Shown here: positions 33,978-42,499 of the stretch, in pieces
How positions within the stretch are numbered: position 1 is the first letter of the stretch
How the letters are laid out: each line of letters begins with the position of its first letter
DNA from: Clostridia bacterium
GTDB taxonomy: Bacteria; Bacillota; Clostridia; Oscillospirales; Acutalibacteraceae
DNA length: 56,595 nucleotides
Reading direction: 5' to 3'
Assembly: GCA_017475765.1 (NCBI GenBank)
Contig: JAFVEY010000075.1
Span: 1-56,595 of the forward strand
Translations under genes and position numbers: made by a program
Notes under the pieces: generated by a model
What the model was told of the DNA's origin: nothing
The model's input: only the letters and a program-made list of their open reading frames with translations
The model's database searches: none

Positions 33978-34529
33978 ATGAATATCACAGAAGGATTCGG
34001 TTCAAAAGCAAAAACAATAGTATTCCGGGTGTTCAGTATTTTGCTGATCATTGGTGGAGTCGTCTATTTGATCTTCAATATTATTGAAAATCATCAGAGA
34101 ATGAATAATATGGCATCCTATCTGGAGGTTACGGCGGTGATTGATTCAATTGACAACCGTAACGGTCACAAGACAAGAACAGTGGGCAATTACTATGCCA
34201 ATGTTCATTATACTGTAAACGGTGTTACATATAAAAGTGTCAGAGTCATACTGACAAATGGCTTTCTGAAAAAAGGTGATACCGTTACAGTGTACTGCAA
34301 TCCGGATGATCCTTCGGAAGTATCAGGTCTGCCGAACACCATTGACAGGATAGGCAATCTGAGCAGGGGGATCATTGCTGTGATTTTAGGAATTATCTTT
34401 TTCCTTCTGAGTTTTCTGACGGTGAAAAATAATGCGCTCAGATTTTTTGGGATGCCGATCAAGGTACTGAAACAACCGTCATCTTCATCCTCTGCATCAT
34501 ACAATCAATATAACGACAAGGGTTTTTAA
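33978..34529 (+). CDS. DUF3592-type membrane protein
   Basis: Two membrane helices (about residues 15-36 and 130-148) flank a beta-rich domain (about 45-118) with NVHYTVNGVTYKS, GDTVTVYCNPDDPSE and similar blocks typical of DUF3592. The C-terminus is a Ser-rich tail. The length, 183 aa, is typical. Function is unknown for the family. GAAGGGAG precedes the ATG. Confidence 0.85.
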   Translation: MNITEGFGSKAKTIVFRVFSILLIIGGVVYLIFNIIENHQRMNNMASYLEVTAVIDSIDNRNGHKTRTVGNYYANVHYTVNGVTYKSVRVILTNGFLKKGDTVTVYCNPDDPSEVSGLPNTIDRIGNLSRGIIAVILGIIFFLLSFLTVKNNALRFFGMPIKVLKQPSSSSSASYNQYNDKGF

Positions 34530-34563
34530 TGCAGAAAGGAAGAATAAAAATCGGATTTACTGC

Positions 34564-34592
34564 TTGAATAAGAACGGATTTTGTGTTATAAT
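34564..34592 (+). promoter_or_regulatory. SigA promoter of the pheST operon
   Basis: TTGAAT (34564-34569), a 17-bp spacer and TATAAT (34587-34592), with TG at 34584-34585 making an extended -10. Transcription would start just before the T-box leader. Confidence 0.9.
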
Positions 34593-34599
34593 AACTCTT

Positions 34600-34885
34600 A
34601 ACGCAATGACGAAGGAAGTAGCTGACGAAGTCTTACAGACAGAGATGCTCTGCCATGGCTGAAAGCGGAGCGTAAGATCCGAAGTGAAGTTCCCTTCTGA
34701 GCGGTGCGGCTGAATTCTGATGATAGTAGGCTGCAACGGCGGCACCGTTATATGCTTTTAAGTGTGCTTTGAGTGTTTGTGCAGGCTGATATTTCAGACT
34801 TGCTTCTCGGAGCAAAGCCGGGTGGTACCACGGAATTTGTTATTTCGTCCCTGCTGCAGTTCTGCTGCCGCAGGGATATTTTATT
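34600..34885 (+). promoter_or_regulatory. T-box leader, phenylalanine specific, with terminator
   Basis: The leader shows the stem I start (GACGAAGGAAGTAGC), a stem I apical region, and the T-box sequence GGGTGGTACCACGG (34820-34833). A terminator follows, with stem TCCCTGCTGCAG / CTGCCGCAGGGA (34848-34859 and 34865-34876) and TATTTTATT. The likely specifier is a TTC codon in GTGAAGTTCCC (about 34687-34697), consistent with the pheS gene downstream. Uncharged tRNA-Phe would stabilise the antiterminator and turn on pheST. Confidence 0.92.
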
Positions 34886-34899
34886 GATGGAGGTTTATG

Positions 34900-35952
34900 A
34901 TGGACGACAGAATTTTACGTTTGAAAGAGGAAATCGAAAGCAAGCTTTCGGGAATTTCCGAGCTGGGAGAGCTGGATCAGCTCCGTGTTTCCTATCTGGG
35001 AAAAAAGGGAAGCATCACCGCTCTTCTCAAAGGCATGAAGGAGCTTGCCGCAGAGCAGAAAAAAGCTTTCGGTGCCGATGTCAATAAGCTTAAGGAATTT
35101 GCTGCCGAGCAGATCGAGGCTAAAACGGCAGAGCTTAAAAAGAAGCAGACAGAACTTGAAATTGCTGCAATGCCCGTTTTTGATATATCATCTCCCGCAT
35201 ACAAGGATACGGGATCCTATCACCCGATCACCCTCGTTCAGAGACAATGCGAAGCGATATTCAAATCTATGGGCTTTACGGTGGAGGATTATGCTGAGGT
35301 TGTTACGGATTATGAATGTTTTGAGGCTGTCAATATCCCTAAGCATCACCCGGCAAGAGATATGCAGGATACCTATTATCTTGAAAACGGACAGCTTCTC
35401 AAATCACAGACATCTGCCGCTCAGAATGCTATCCTCAGAAAATACGGTCCTGCACTAATAAAGAACGGAACGCCGATCAAGGCGATATTCCCCGGACGCT
35501 GCTTCAGAAACGAAGCAACGGATGCCTGCCACGAAAACACTTTCTTCCAGATGGAGGGAATGATGGTCGGCAGGGATATTTCAATTTCAAATCTTATTTA
35601 CTTTATGAAAACCATGCTTTCCGAGGTATTCAGAAAGGATATCAGAGTCCGGCTGCGTCCGGGATTTTTCCCGTTTGTCGAACCGGGATTTGAGCTTGAT
35701 ATAAGCTGCCTTATATGCGGAGGAGCAGGCTGTCCCTCATGTAAGCACAGCGGATGGCTTGAGCTTTGCCCCTGCGGTATGATACACCCGAATGTTCTCC
35801 GTGAGGGTGGTATAGACCCTGATGAATATACAGGCTTTGCGTTTGATCTGGGTCTGACAAGACTTGCCATGATGAAATACGGCATCAAGGATATCCGTGA
35901 TCTTAACAGCGGAAATCTGAAGTCGCTTTCACAGTTTACCGACGATGAATAA
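34900..35952 (+). CDS. pheS: Phenylalanyl-tRNA synthetase alpha subunit
   Basis: The N-terminal coiled coil (about residues 1-90) binds tRNA. The class II catalytic core follows, with motif 2 around GRCFRNEATDACHENTFFQMEG and motif 3 around GFAFDLGLTRLAMM. At 350 aa it has the usual length for PheS. GGAGG at 34889-34893 is 6 nt from the ATG at 34900 and only 3 nt from the ATG at 34897, so I chose the former. It acts in the cytoplasm as the alpha2beta2 enzyme that charges tRNA-Phe, under T-box control, with pheT 32 bp downstream. Confidence 0.97.
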   Translation: MDDRILRLKEEIESKLSGISELGELDQLRVSYLGKKGSITALLKGMKELAAEQKKAFGADVNKLKEFAAEQIEAKTAELKKKQTELEIAAMPVFDISSPAYKDTGSYHPITLVQRQCEAIFKSMGFTVEDYAEVVTDYECFEAVNIPKHHPARDMQDTYYLENGQLLKSQTSAAQNAILRKYGPALIKNGTPIKAIFPGRCFRNEATDACHENTFFQMEGMMVGRDISISNLIYFMKTMLSEVFRKDIRVRLRPGFFPFVEPGFELDISCLICGGAGCPSCKHSGWLELCPCGMIHPNVLREGGIDPDEYTGFAFDLGLTRLAMMKYGIKDIRDLNSGNLKSLSQFTDDE

Positions 35953-35984
35953 ATATAACTGAGTTTTAAACAAGGAGAAAGAAT

Positions 35985-38357
35985 ATGTTTTTATCAATGA
36001 ACTGGATCTGCGATTTTGTAGACCTTGAGGGTCTTGACAAGCTCGATCTTATCCATAGATTTTCCCTTTCGACCGCAGAGGTTGAAAATGAGATTTTTTT
36101 CAAAGGATCCGATATCAGCGGTATCGTTGTTGCGGAGATAAAATTGGTTGAGGAACATCCGCAGTCAAGAAAGCTCCATCTTCTCAAGGTGGATGCCGGT
36201 GACGGACAGCTGACAGATGTTGTATGCGGTGCGAAGAATGTCCGTGTCGGACTGAAAACGGCATTTGCAAAGATAGGCGCCAAAATCGGAGATATCACCA
36301 TTGCGCCCCGTGAGCTTGCGGGCTATACCTCTTACGGTATGTGCTGCGGCGAATCCGAGATAGGTCTTTCTGATGATAATTCAGGTATTATGGAAATAAC
36401 TGATGATATCCCTAATGGTACGGATATCAAGAGTGTTTATGATGTTGATGATATTATCTTCGAGGTTGATAATAAATCTCTTACCAACCGCCCTGACCTT
36501 TGGGGACATTATGGTATTGCGAGAGAATTTGCAGCGATTGCAGGCAGACCGCTCAAAGCGCCCGAAATAGACGATCTTACGGTATATGACGGTCTGCCGA
36601 AGGTGGATCTTAAGATTGAGGACAAACTCTGCAAACGATACAGCAGCATAAAGGTAGAGAATATCAGCCGTAATGTAAGCCCTGTGAATATAAGAATAAG
36701 ACTGTATTACTGCGGAATGAGAGCGATTAATTTCCTTGCAGATCTTACCAACTATCTCATGCTCGAAATGGGTCAGCCGATGCACGCCTTCGATGCAAGA
36801 AAGGTGGAAAAAATCAGGGTAAAGCGCTTTGCTGATCCGTTTACATTTAAAACGCTTGACGGAGTTGAAAGAAACATTGACGAAAATACCCTTATGATCT
36901 GCAACGGAGATATACCTGTTGCCATTGCCGGCATTATGGGCGGTCTTGACAGCGAAATTGTTGATGATACGACAACTCTTGCGCTTGAATCTGCCAACTT
37001 TGATGCTGCCTCTGTGCGTAAATCAACGGTGCGTCTTTCCCACAGAACAGACGCTTCCATGCGCTATGAAAAGAGCCTTGACCCTGAAATGACCGTTCCT
37101 GCCATCGGACGTTTCCTTTATCTTCTCAAAAAGTATGACAGCGGCGCAAGAGTGGTTTCTGCGCTTACCGATGAATATGCAGAGAAATTCCCGCCTGTTA
37201 CTCTTGAATTTGATCAGGCTTACGTTGATAAATACACAGGCATCAAAATTGATGGAGATACGATTGTCAATACACTTTCTGCCCTCGGATTCGAGGTGCA
37301 AAGAAACGGAGAGCATTTCAAGGTAAATGTTCCTAGCTGGCGAATCACCAAGGATGTCACCATGAAGGCGGATATCATTGAAGAGATTACGAGAATATAC
37401 GGATATGATAATTTTGAAATAAATACAGCGCTTTCACCGCTTTATCCTGTCAGAATGTCGGAGGTAAAGACGGACGAGGAAAAGATAAAGGATCTTCTTG
37501 TCAAGCGTTTTGGTCTGCATGAAGTTCATTCTTATGTGTGGGCGTATAATGATGAGCAGAAGGCTCTGGGTATTCCGGTAGAATATAATGTACGTCTTGC
37601 CAATGCAACCAACCCGAATATTGAAACGCTCAGAAATTCGATTATTCCAACTCAGCTTTGTCAGATAAAGACAAATGTTTCCTATGCTCCCGAATTTGGT
37701 ATTTTTGAAATCGGAAGGGTTATAAACGGACTGGACGAGAACAATCTCTGTATTGAAAATAAAATGCTAGCTGTAACGCTTTTCAGCAAAACAACATCAT
37801 TGAAAGATCTTTATTTCAAAATGAGGGACATACTGGCAGCAATTGCAGACGATGTGAAGCACAGCGAGCTTGAATTTGTAAAAACTGAACCGACCCACAG
37901 CTATGTGCATCCGGTGAACCTCAACAGAATCATTCTTGACGGCAAAGATATAGGTGTGATTGGTATTCCGCACCCGACTGTTGCAAAGGCTGTTGACAAA
38001 AAGGGCAGTATTGTATTTGCCGAGATCGACATCAACCAATTTGCATCAGCAAAAACACAACCTATCGAATACGATGAGCCATCCAAGTACCCGGCAATAG
38101 AATATGATCTGAGCATGGATATTCCGCAGGGAGTTTATTTCAGCAATCTCAGAGAATGCTGGAAAAATGACGGAACGGAGCTGCTTCAATCGGTAAGCGT
38201 CATCGACACCTATGATACAGAGGATATACACAGAATCACCGTCCGATTTGTATTCTCATCCAATGAAAGAACCCTTTCCTCCGCAGAGGTTCAGGAAATC
38301 ATTAATATTATTGCAGCCAATCTTGCCGGAATCGGCGTAACAATCGCAGGTATATGA
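35985..38357 (+). CDS. pheT: Phenylalanyl-tRNA synthetase beta subunit
   Basis: The domains run in the usual order: tRNA-binding EMAP-like domain (about residues 40-150, VVAEIKLVEEHPQSRKLH), B3/B4 editing domain (about 200-370, with MGQPMHAFDA and GIMGG), B5 (about 400-470), the catalytic-like core, and the C-terminal anticodon-binding FDX-ACB domain (about 695-790). At 790 aa it has standard length. It is the partner of PheS in the same T-box operon. Confidence 0.97.
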   Translation: MFLSMNWICDFVDLEGLDKLDLIHRFSLSTAEVENEIFFKGSDISGIVVAEIKLVEEHPQSRKLHLLKVDAGDGQLTDVVCGAKNVRVGLKTAFAKIGAKIGDITIAPRELAGYTSYGMCCGESEIGLSDDNSGIMEITDDIPNGTDIKSVYDVDDIIFEVDNKSLTNRPDLWGHYGIAREFAAIAGRPLKAPEIDDLTVYDGLPKVDLKIEDKLCKRYSSIKVENISRNVSPVNIRIRLYYCGMRAINFLADLTNYLMLEMGQPMHAFDARKVEKIRVKRFADPFTFKTLDGVERNIDENTLMICNGDIPVAIAGIMGGLDSEIVDDTTTLALESANFDAASVRKSTVRLSHRTDASMRYEKSLDPEMTVPAIGRFLYLLKKYDSGARVVSALTDEYAEKFPPVTLEFDQAYVDKYTGIKIDGDTIVNTLSALGFEVQRNGEHFKVNVPSWRITKDVTMKADIIEEITRIYGYDNFEINTALSPLYPVRMSEVKTDEEKIKDLLVKRFGLHEVHSYVWAYNDEQKALGIPVEYNVRLANATNPNIETLRNSIIPTQLCQIKTNVSYAPEFGIFEIGRVINGLDENNLCIENKMLAVTLFSKTTSLKDLYFKMRDILAAIADDVKHSELEFVKTEPTHSYVHPVNLNRIILDGKDIGVIGIPHPTVAKAVDKKGSIVFAEIDINQFASAKTQPIEYDEPSKYPAIEYDLSMDIPQGVYFSNLRECWKNDGTELLQSVSVIDTYDTEDIHRITVRFVFSSNERTLSSAEVQEIINIIAANLAGIGVTIAGI

Positions 38358-38402
38358 TTTTCCTGATTTGAAACCGGAAACCGGAAAAAATTAAAAAAAT
38401 GC

Positions 38403-38431
38403 TTGAAAGTCCGAAAAAGATGTGCTATAAT
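38403..38431 (+). promoter_or_regulatory. SigA promoter of rplS
   Basis: TTGAAA (38403-38408), a 17-bp spacer and TATAAT (38426-38431), with TG at 38423-38424 (extended -10). The transcript has a structured leader of about 125 nt. Confidence 0.9.
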
Positions 38432-38439
38432 AGTAGGGT

Positions 38440-38515
38440 CTTTGAAACCGTCACTTGTGATGGGGTTCAAAGCTCGGCTCAAAAAGCCGTACTTTGAAAC
38501 GGACAGTCCTCTGGC
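38440..38515 (+). promoter_or_regulatory. Structured rplS leader, probable L19 autoregulatory element
   Basis: A hairpin with arms CTTTGAA...CC and GGGGTTCAAAG (38440-38472) is followed by a small hairpin CGGCTCAAAAAGCCG (38475-38489), and CTTTGAAAC then recurs at 38492-38500, able to compete with the first stem. Position and layout fit the L19 leader known in Firmicutes, in which L19 controls its own synthesis. I could not check it against the covariance model. Confidence 0.55.
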
Positions 38516-38561
38516 ATATTTATGTGTCAAGAATGTCTAATATAAACAGGAGGATATTAAA

Positions 38562-38906
38562 ATGGACGCACTTAAAGCAATCGCAGCATCTTCAGTCAAG
38601 GAGCAGAAGCCGCAGTTTGAAATCGGTGATACAGTTCGTGTCAGCGTAAACATCCGTGAGGGCGAAAGAGAAAGAATTCAGGTGTTCGAGGGTACCGTTA
38701 TCGCTCGCAGAGGCAGCGGCGTAGCTGAGACATTCACCGTTCGCCGTCTTTCCTATGGTGTAGGCGTTGAAAGAGTATTCCCGGTAAACTCTCCTAATGT
38801 TGTGGCAGTTGAGGTTGTAAGAAGCGGTAAGGTTCGCAGAAGCAAGCTCTATTACCTCAGAGGCAGAGTCGGCAAGGCTGCCAAGGTTAAAGAACAAATC
38901 AAATAA
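38562..38906 (+). CDS. rplS: Ribosomal protein L19
   Basis: A 50S subunit protein at the 30S interface. The typical blocks [24 protein letters not shown] and [19 protein letters not shown]-like ending ([16 protein letters not shown]) are present. At 114 aa it is complete. A GGAGG site lies before the ATG, and a terminator follows the gene, before lepB, rbgA and rnhB. Confidence 0.98.
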   Translation: MDALKAIAASSVKEQKPQFEIGDTVRVSVNIREGERERIQVFEGTVIARRGSGVAETFTVRRLSYGVGVERVFPVNSPNVVAVEVVRSGKVRRSKLYYLRGRVGKAAKVKEQIK

Positions 38907-38917
38907 TCGCCGTAATA

Positions 38918-38949
38918 AAAAGGGACACTTAACCGTCGTCCCTTTTTTG
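38918..38949 (+). terminator. Intrinsic terminator after rplS
   Basis: Stem AAAAGGGAC / GTCCCTTTT with an 11-base loop, continuing into a run of T. Readthrough may still supply the genes downstream, since no other strong promoter is seen before them. Confidence 0.85.
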
Positions 38950-38974
38950 TTATCTGCTGTCGGAGGAAATGTGT

Positions 38975-39442
38975 ATGAAAATCGGAAAAAAACGTATTTC
39001 TGCCGAACAATATTTTAATGATATGTCAGATACGCTTGCCGCTTTTCGGAGCGTATTGGGATGGATATTCTTTGTAATTGCTGTCTTTCTTGCCTTTACC
39101 TGCATTTTTAACCTGTTTTATCAGATACTGCCGCTGGACGGAGTGTATATCAAGGGTTACAGCAGCGTGGATGTGCTGACTGAAAAAAATGTCGGCACAC
39201 TTTCGGCGGGAGATGTCGTTCTTGTAAAAAAAGGCAGCGGCTATGTCTGTGCAGAGGTTAAGGATGTGTACGGCAACGGCAGCAAGGTGCCGGAAGGCTT
39301 CGTTATGGTGTCTTCCGATTACGGCAAGAACAGAGAATGTGTGTCTTATGACAGTATCAGGGGCAAAGTGAGTTGTATTGTTTATCCGTCTCTGTGTTTC
39401 GGAGAAGACGCTGTCAGGGCTGTAAGCGGCAGCTGCAGATAA
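38975..39442 (+). CDS. Degenerate signal-peptidase-like (S26 fold) membrane protein
   Basis: One N-terminal membrane helix (about residues 26-52) is followed by a beta-rich domain that follows the signal peptidase I pattern (YIKGYSSVDVLTE, LSAGDVVLVKKGSG, VPEGFVMVSSDYG, SIRGKVSCIVYP). It lacks the catalytic SxM serine context, the KR general base and the MGDNR box found in the true signal peptidase encoded next. It is therefore probably a catalytically dead paralogue, perhaps a subunit or regulator of LepB (inference). GGAGG at 38962-38966 is best spaced for the ATG at 38975, not the one at 38969. LepB follows 21 bp after its stop. Confidence 0.6.
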   Translation: MKIGKKRISAEQYFNDMSDTLAAFRSVLGWIFFVIAVFLAFTCIFNLFYQILPLDGVYIKGYSSVDVLTEKNVGTLSAGDVVLVKKGSGYVCAEVKDVYGNGSKVPEGFVMVSSDYGKNRECVSYDSIRGKVSCIVYPSLCFGEDAVRAVSGSCR

Positions 39443-39463
39443 TTTTATGTGAGGTGTTATATC

Positions 39464-40093
39464 ATGTCTGAATTGGAACAGGATAAGGAAAAGGAAGTAA
39501 AGCTCAGCGAAAAGAAGTCTGAAACGGCGGATAGTGCCGAAAGTGCAGAGGAAGCGGAGGAAGGCTTCAATTTTACCATATTTGTCTTTGAATGGGCAAG
39601 TGCTTTTATGGTGGCATTGATATTTGTTGTATTGCTGCTGACATTTGTTTTCAGACAGGTTACGGTAAGTGGAACATCCATGACAGATACGCTTCAAAAC
39701 GGCGACAGACTGATCATTTCCAGCTTTATGTATACACCCAAATACGGGGATATCATTGTGGCAAGTCACGGACAGGATTATTCCGAGCCGATTATCAAAC
39801 GTGTGATCGCTACCGAGGGTCAATCAATCTCTATCAATTATGATACAAGCGAAGTATCCGTAGACGGCGTCATCCTTGAGGAGGACTACATAAAGGGCAA
39901 AACCATTAAACTCAGAAATCCGCTCGATATACCGGACGTTATCCCTGAGGGTTATGTTTTTGTCATGGGAGATAACCGTGAAGGTTCTCTAGACAGCAGA
40001 AGCACAGAGATCGGTCTGATTCCTGTTACTAATATTATCGGTAAAGCGGAGATCAGAATTTATCCGTTCGATTCATTCGGAAGCGTTTATTAA
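39464..40093 (+). CDS. lepB: Signal peptidase I
   Basis: It cleaves signal peptides from exported proteins at the outer face of the membrane. After an acidic, Glu-rich cytoplasmic tail (about residues 1-35) there is one membrane helix (about 38-62), then the catalytic Ser in SGTSMTDTL, the Lys in PIIKRVIA, and the box GYVFVMGDNREGSLDSR. At 209 aa it is typical of Gram-positive SipS-type enzymes. The ATG at 39464 is preceded by GTGAGG; an upstream GTG at 39449 would remove that site. Confidence 0.95.
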   Translation: MSELEQDKEKEVKLSEKKSETADSAESAEEAEEGFNFTIFVFEWASAFMVALIFVVLLLTFVFRQVTVSGTSMTDTLQNGDRLIISSFMYTPKYGDIIVASHGQDYSEPIIKRVIATEGQSISINYDTSEVSVDGVILEEDYIKGKTIKLRNPLDIPDVIPEGYVFVMGDNREGSLDSRSTEIGLIPVTNIIGKAEIRIYPFDSFGSVY

Positions 40094-40105
40094 ACGAGGT
40101 GTAAA

Positions 40106-40993
40106 ATGGAAGAACTGAAGTCAATACAATGGTTTCCGGGTCACATGACGAAAACCAGAAGAAGGATTGAATCGCAGCTTAAGCTGATTGATGCAGTAGC
40201 GGTGCTGCTTGATGCAAGAATCCCGTATTCGAGCTGTAATCCTGATCTGAGAAGTATTATCAACAACAAGCCGAGACTGGTTGTTCTGAATAAATGCGAT
40301 ATGGCTGACCCGGCACAGACAAAAAAATGGCTTTCACTTTTCCGACAGAAGAACATTGCTGTAATAGCTCTTGACTGTAAAACAGGCAAGGGCTTAAATG
40401 CTTTTATTCCGACAGTCAAAAGTGTTCTTTCGGATAGGATAAAGTCATGGGAAGCAAAGGGAATGACGGGAAGAACGATAAAGGTAATGATTGTGGGCAT
40501 ACCGAATGTCGGAAAATCATCATTTATCAACAGAATGTCAAAGCAGAACAGAGCAAAGGTAGAGGACAGACCTGGTGTGACGAGAGGCAACCAGTGGTTC
40601 ACAATCGGAAAGGGCTTTGATTTGCTTGATACACCGGGTGTGCTCTGGCCTAAATTTGACGATCCGTCAGTCGGAGAAAAGCTGGCATTTATCGGATCTG
40701 TGAAGGATGATATCCTTGATACGGAACAACTCAGCGGAAGACTTCTCGAATATCTCAGGGATCATTATCCCGATCCGCTGTGCGCCAGATATAAGCTCAC
40801 AAAAGCGGAAATAGAGCAGATTCAGGGATATGAGATCCTTGAAATGATTGGAAGAAAAAGAGGTATGCTGATATCGGGCGGAGAAATTAATACGGAAAGG
40901 GCAGCGGCAACGGTTCTGGATGAATTCCGCAGCGCATCTCTCGGAAAGCTGACAATAGATAAAGCGGAGGATTATCCGGATGTTAGAATTTGA
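40106..40993 (+). CDS. rbgA: Ribosome biogenesis GTPase RbgA
   Basis: A circularly permuted GTPase needed for late 50S assembly. The G motifs occur in the permuted order: NKCD (G4) at about residue 62, DCKTGKG (G5) near 91, then GIPNVGKSS (G1) at about 131-139, PGVTRG (G2) and DTPG (G3) near 176. The N-terminus [11 protein letters not shown] and a C-terminal RNA-binding helical domain match RbgA/YlqF. At 295 aa it is full length. The order rplS, lepB, rbgA, rnhB is shared with many Firmicutes. It overlaps rnhB by 14 bp. Confidence 0.96.
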   Translation: MEELKSIQWFPGHMTKTRRRIESQLKLIDAVAVLLDARIPYSSCNPDLRSIINNKPRLVVLNKCDMADPAQTKKWLSLFRQKNIAVIALDCKTGKGLNAFIPTVKSVLSDRIKSWEAKGMTGRTIKVMIVGIPNVGKSSFINRMSKQNRAKVEDRPGVTRGNQWFTIGKGFDLLDTPGVLWPKFDDPSVGEKLAFIGSVKDDILDTEQLSGRLLEYLRDHYPDPLCARYKLTKAEIEQIQGYEILEMIGRKRGMLISGGEINTERAAATVLDEFRSASLGKLTIDKAEDYPDVRI

Positions 40994-41588
40994 AAACAAG
41001 TATAAAGAGGAAGGCTATAAGGCTGTATGCGGTGTTGATGAAGCGGGCAGGGGACCTCTTGCCGGGCCTGTGTTTGCGGCAGCTGTCATTTTGCCCGAAG
41101 GACTGGTGATAGAGGGTGTCAACGATTCTAAAAAGCTCAGCGAAAAAAAGCGTGAAAAGCTCTTTGATGAAATCAAGGAAAAGGCGCTTGCATACTGTAT
41201 TGCCAGCGCTTCTGTGGAGGAGATCGAGGAACTGAATATCCTTCAGGCGGATATGCTTGCCATGAAAAGAGCCGTAGAGGGTTTATCCGTCAAAGCGGAT
41301 TTTGCCATGATAGACGGCGATAAAACGCCGGATTTGGCTATACCGGCTGTTTCTATCGTGAAAGGAGATTCAAAATCGGAATCAATTGCCGCCGCTTCTA
41401 TACTGGCAAAGGTCAGCAGGGACAGACTGATGCTGGAGCTTGCAAAGAAATATCCCGAATATGGCTTTGAAAAACATAAGGGATACGGCACAAAGGTTCA
41501 CAGAGAGGCTATTCTCGAATATGGCCCGTGCGAAATACACAGAATGTCGTTTCTGAAAAAGATACTTGCGGAGAAAGAAAATGGCTGA
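40980..41588 (+). CDS. rnhB: Ribonuclease HII
   Basis: It removes ribonucleotides and RNA from RNA-DNA hybrids. The catalytic acidic residues are in [14 protein letters not shown] (Asp, Glu at the start) and in MIDGDKTP, and the C-terminal [15 protein letters not shown] and [12 protein letters not shown] blocks are typical. At 202 aa it is complete. It starts inside the end of rbgA and overlaps yraN by 8 bp. Confidence 0.97.
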   Translation: MLEFENKYKEEGYKAVCGVDEAGRGPLAGPVFAAAVILPEGLVIEGVNDSKKLSEKKREKLFDEIKEKALAYCIASASVEEIEELNILQADMLAMKRAVEGLSVKADFAMIDGDKTPDLAIPAVSIVKGDSKSESIAAASILAKVSRDRLMLELAKKYPEYGFEKHKGYGTKVHREAILEYGPCEIHRMSFLKKILAEKENG

Positions 41589-41976
41589 AAAAACACAGAC
41601 GCAGAAAATCGGTGATATGGGCGAGTCAGCTGCCGCTTCCTATCTGATCAGGCATGGCTATACGATCGTTATGCGGAATTACAGGCTCCCTTGCGGTGAG
41701 ATTGACATAATTGCAAAAAACAAACAATATATTGTTTTTGCAGAGGTCAAAACAAGGGCGGCGGACGCTCTTGACAGACCGAGCGCATGGGTAGACAAAC
41801 GAAAGCAGAAAAAGCTGATCAGAACAGCCTCGGTTTATCTTGAAAACAGCAGTCTTGACCTGCAGCCGAGGTTTGATGTAATCGAGGTAGTTTATGACAA
41901 AAAAACAAAGGTGATCGTCAGCATTGAACATATTGAAAACGCCTTCATTCAGCAGGACGACTATGCGGCTTTTTAA
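41581..41976 (+). CDS. UPF0102 protein YraN, endonuclease-like fold
   Basis: A 131-residue member of the YraN/UPF0102 family with the core [21 protein letters not shown], a restriction-endonuclease-like Asp...Glu-x-Lys site. It is commonly found next to rnhB and may take part in DNA processing; the role is not settled. The ATG at 41581 overlaps the rnhB stop and is preceded by GGAG. Confidence 0.93.
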   Translation: MAEKTQTQKIGDMGESAAASYLIRHGYTIVMRNYRLPCGEIDIIAKNKQYIVFAEVKTRAADALDRPSAWVDKRKQKKLIRTASVYLENSSLDLQPRFDVIEVVYDKKTKVIVSIEHIENAFIQQDDYAAF

Positions 41977-42021
41977 TTTATAATGATGGAGTACTGTTGT
42001 TTTAAGAATGGGGGCGCTTGA

Positions 42022-42498
42022 ATGAGACTGTTTGAAATTACAGAGATATCAGACGGTTGGTTTGAAGCAAAGATTTTTGGCGAATACGAATTGATGTGTT
42101 CTGATTTGTGGCTTGCCGACTCTCCAAAAAACTTATTAACTGCACTTTGTGATATCTGTATTTCCGATTGTGAAAAATACATCAGCTTTAAGGGCGAACC
42201 CGGAGCGGATATTTTGGAATTAATTCCGAAAGGTGAGAAAGTGAAAATAAATGTATATGATTCCCTTTCCTACTCCGATAGTATGCTGCCGAATGTCGGT
42301 TCGGATCTGAAAAAATACAGAGGGAATTTGCTGTATTTTAATACGGTCAGTAAGTCTGAGTTAATCGGGGCAGTTTTATCGGAATTTGAAAGATATTCTG
42401 ATGGTGAACAAAATTGGATTTATGTAAAAAACTGGGATTTGTTTCCGCATGAAGAGTATGACAAGCTTAAAAGTCTGATTGAATTTTCGGAGGAGTAA
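42022..42498 (+). CDS. Hypothetical 158-residue cytoplasmic protein
   Basis: A small acidic soluble protein without signal peptide or membrane helix (MRLFEITEISDGWFEAKIFGEYEL..., ending in KSLIEFSEE). I recognise no family. Its size, acidity and aromatic content resemble immunity or SUKH-like proteins, but that is only an impression. The ribosome-binding site is weak (GGGGG at 42011-42015). Its stop is 1 bp before the dipeptidase start, so the two are translationally coupled. Confidence 0.65.
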   Translation: MRLFEITEISDGWFEAKIFGEYELMCSDLWLADSPKNLLTALCDICISDCEKYISFKGEPGADILELIPKGEKVKINVYDSLSYSDSMLPNVGSDLKKYRGNLLYFNTVSKSELIGAVLSEFERYSDGEQNWIYVKNWDLFPHEEYDKLKSLIEFSEE

Positions 42499-42499
42499 T

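Noticed and set aside
39026-39823. 265-codon minus-strand frame opposite lepB and its neighbour
   Set aside because: It covers the conserved signal peptidase region on the other strand and its translation is low-complexity and Cys/His-rich without any motif.
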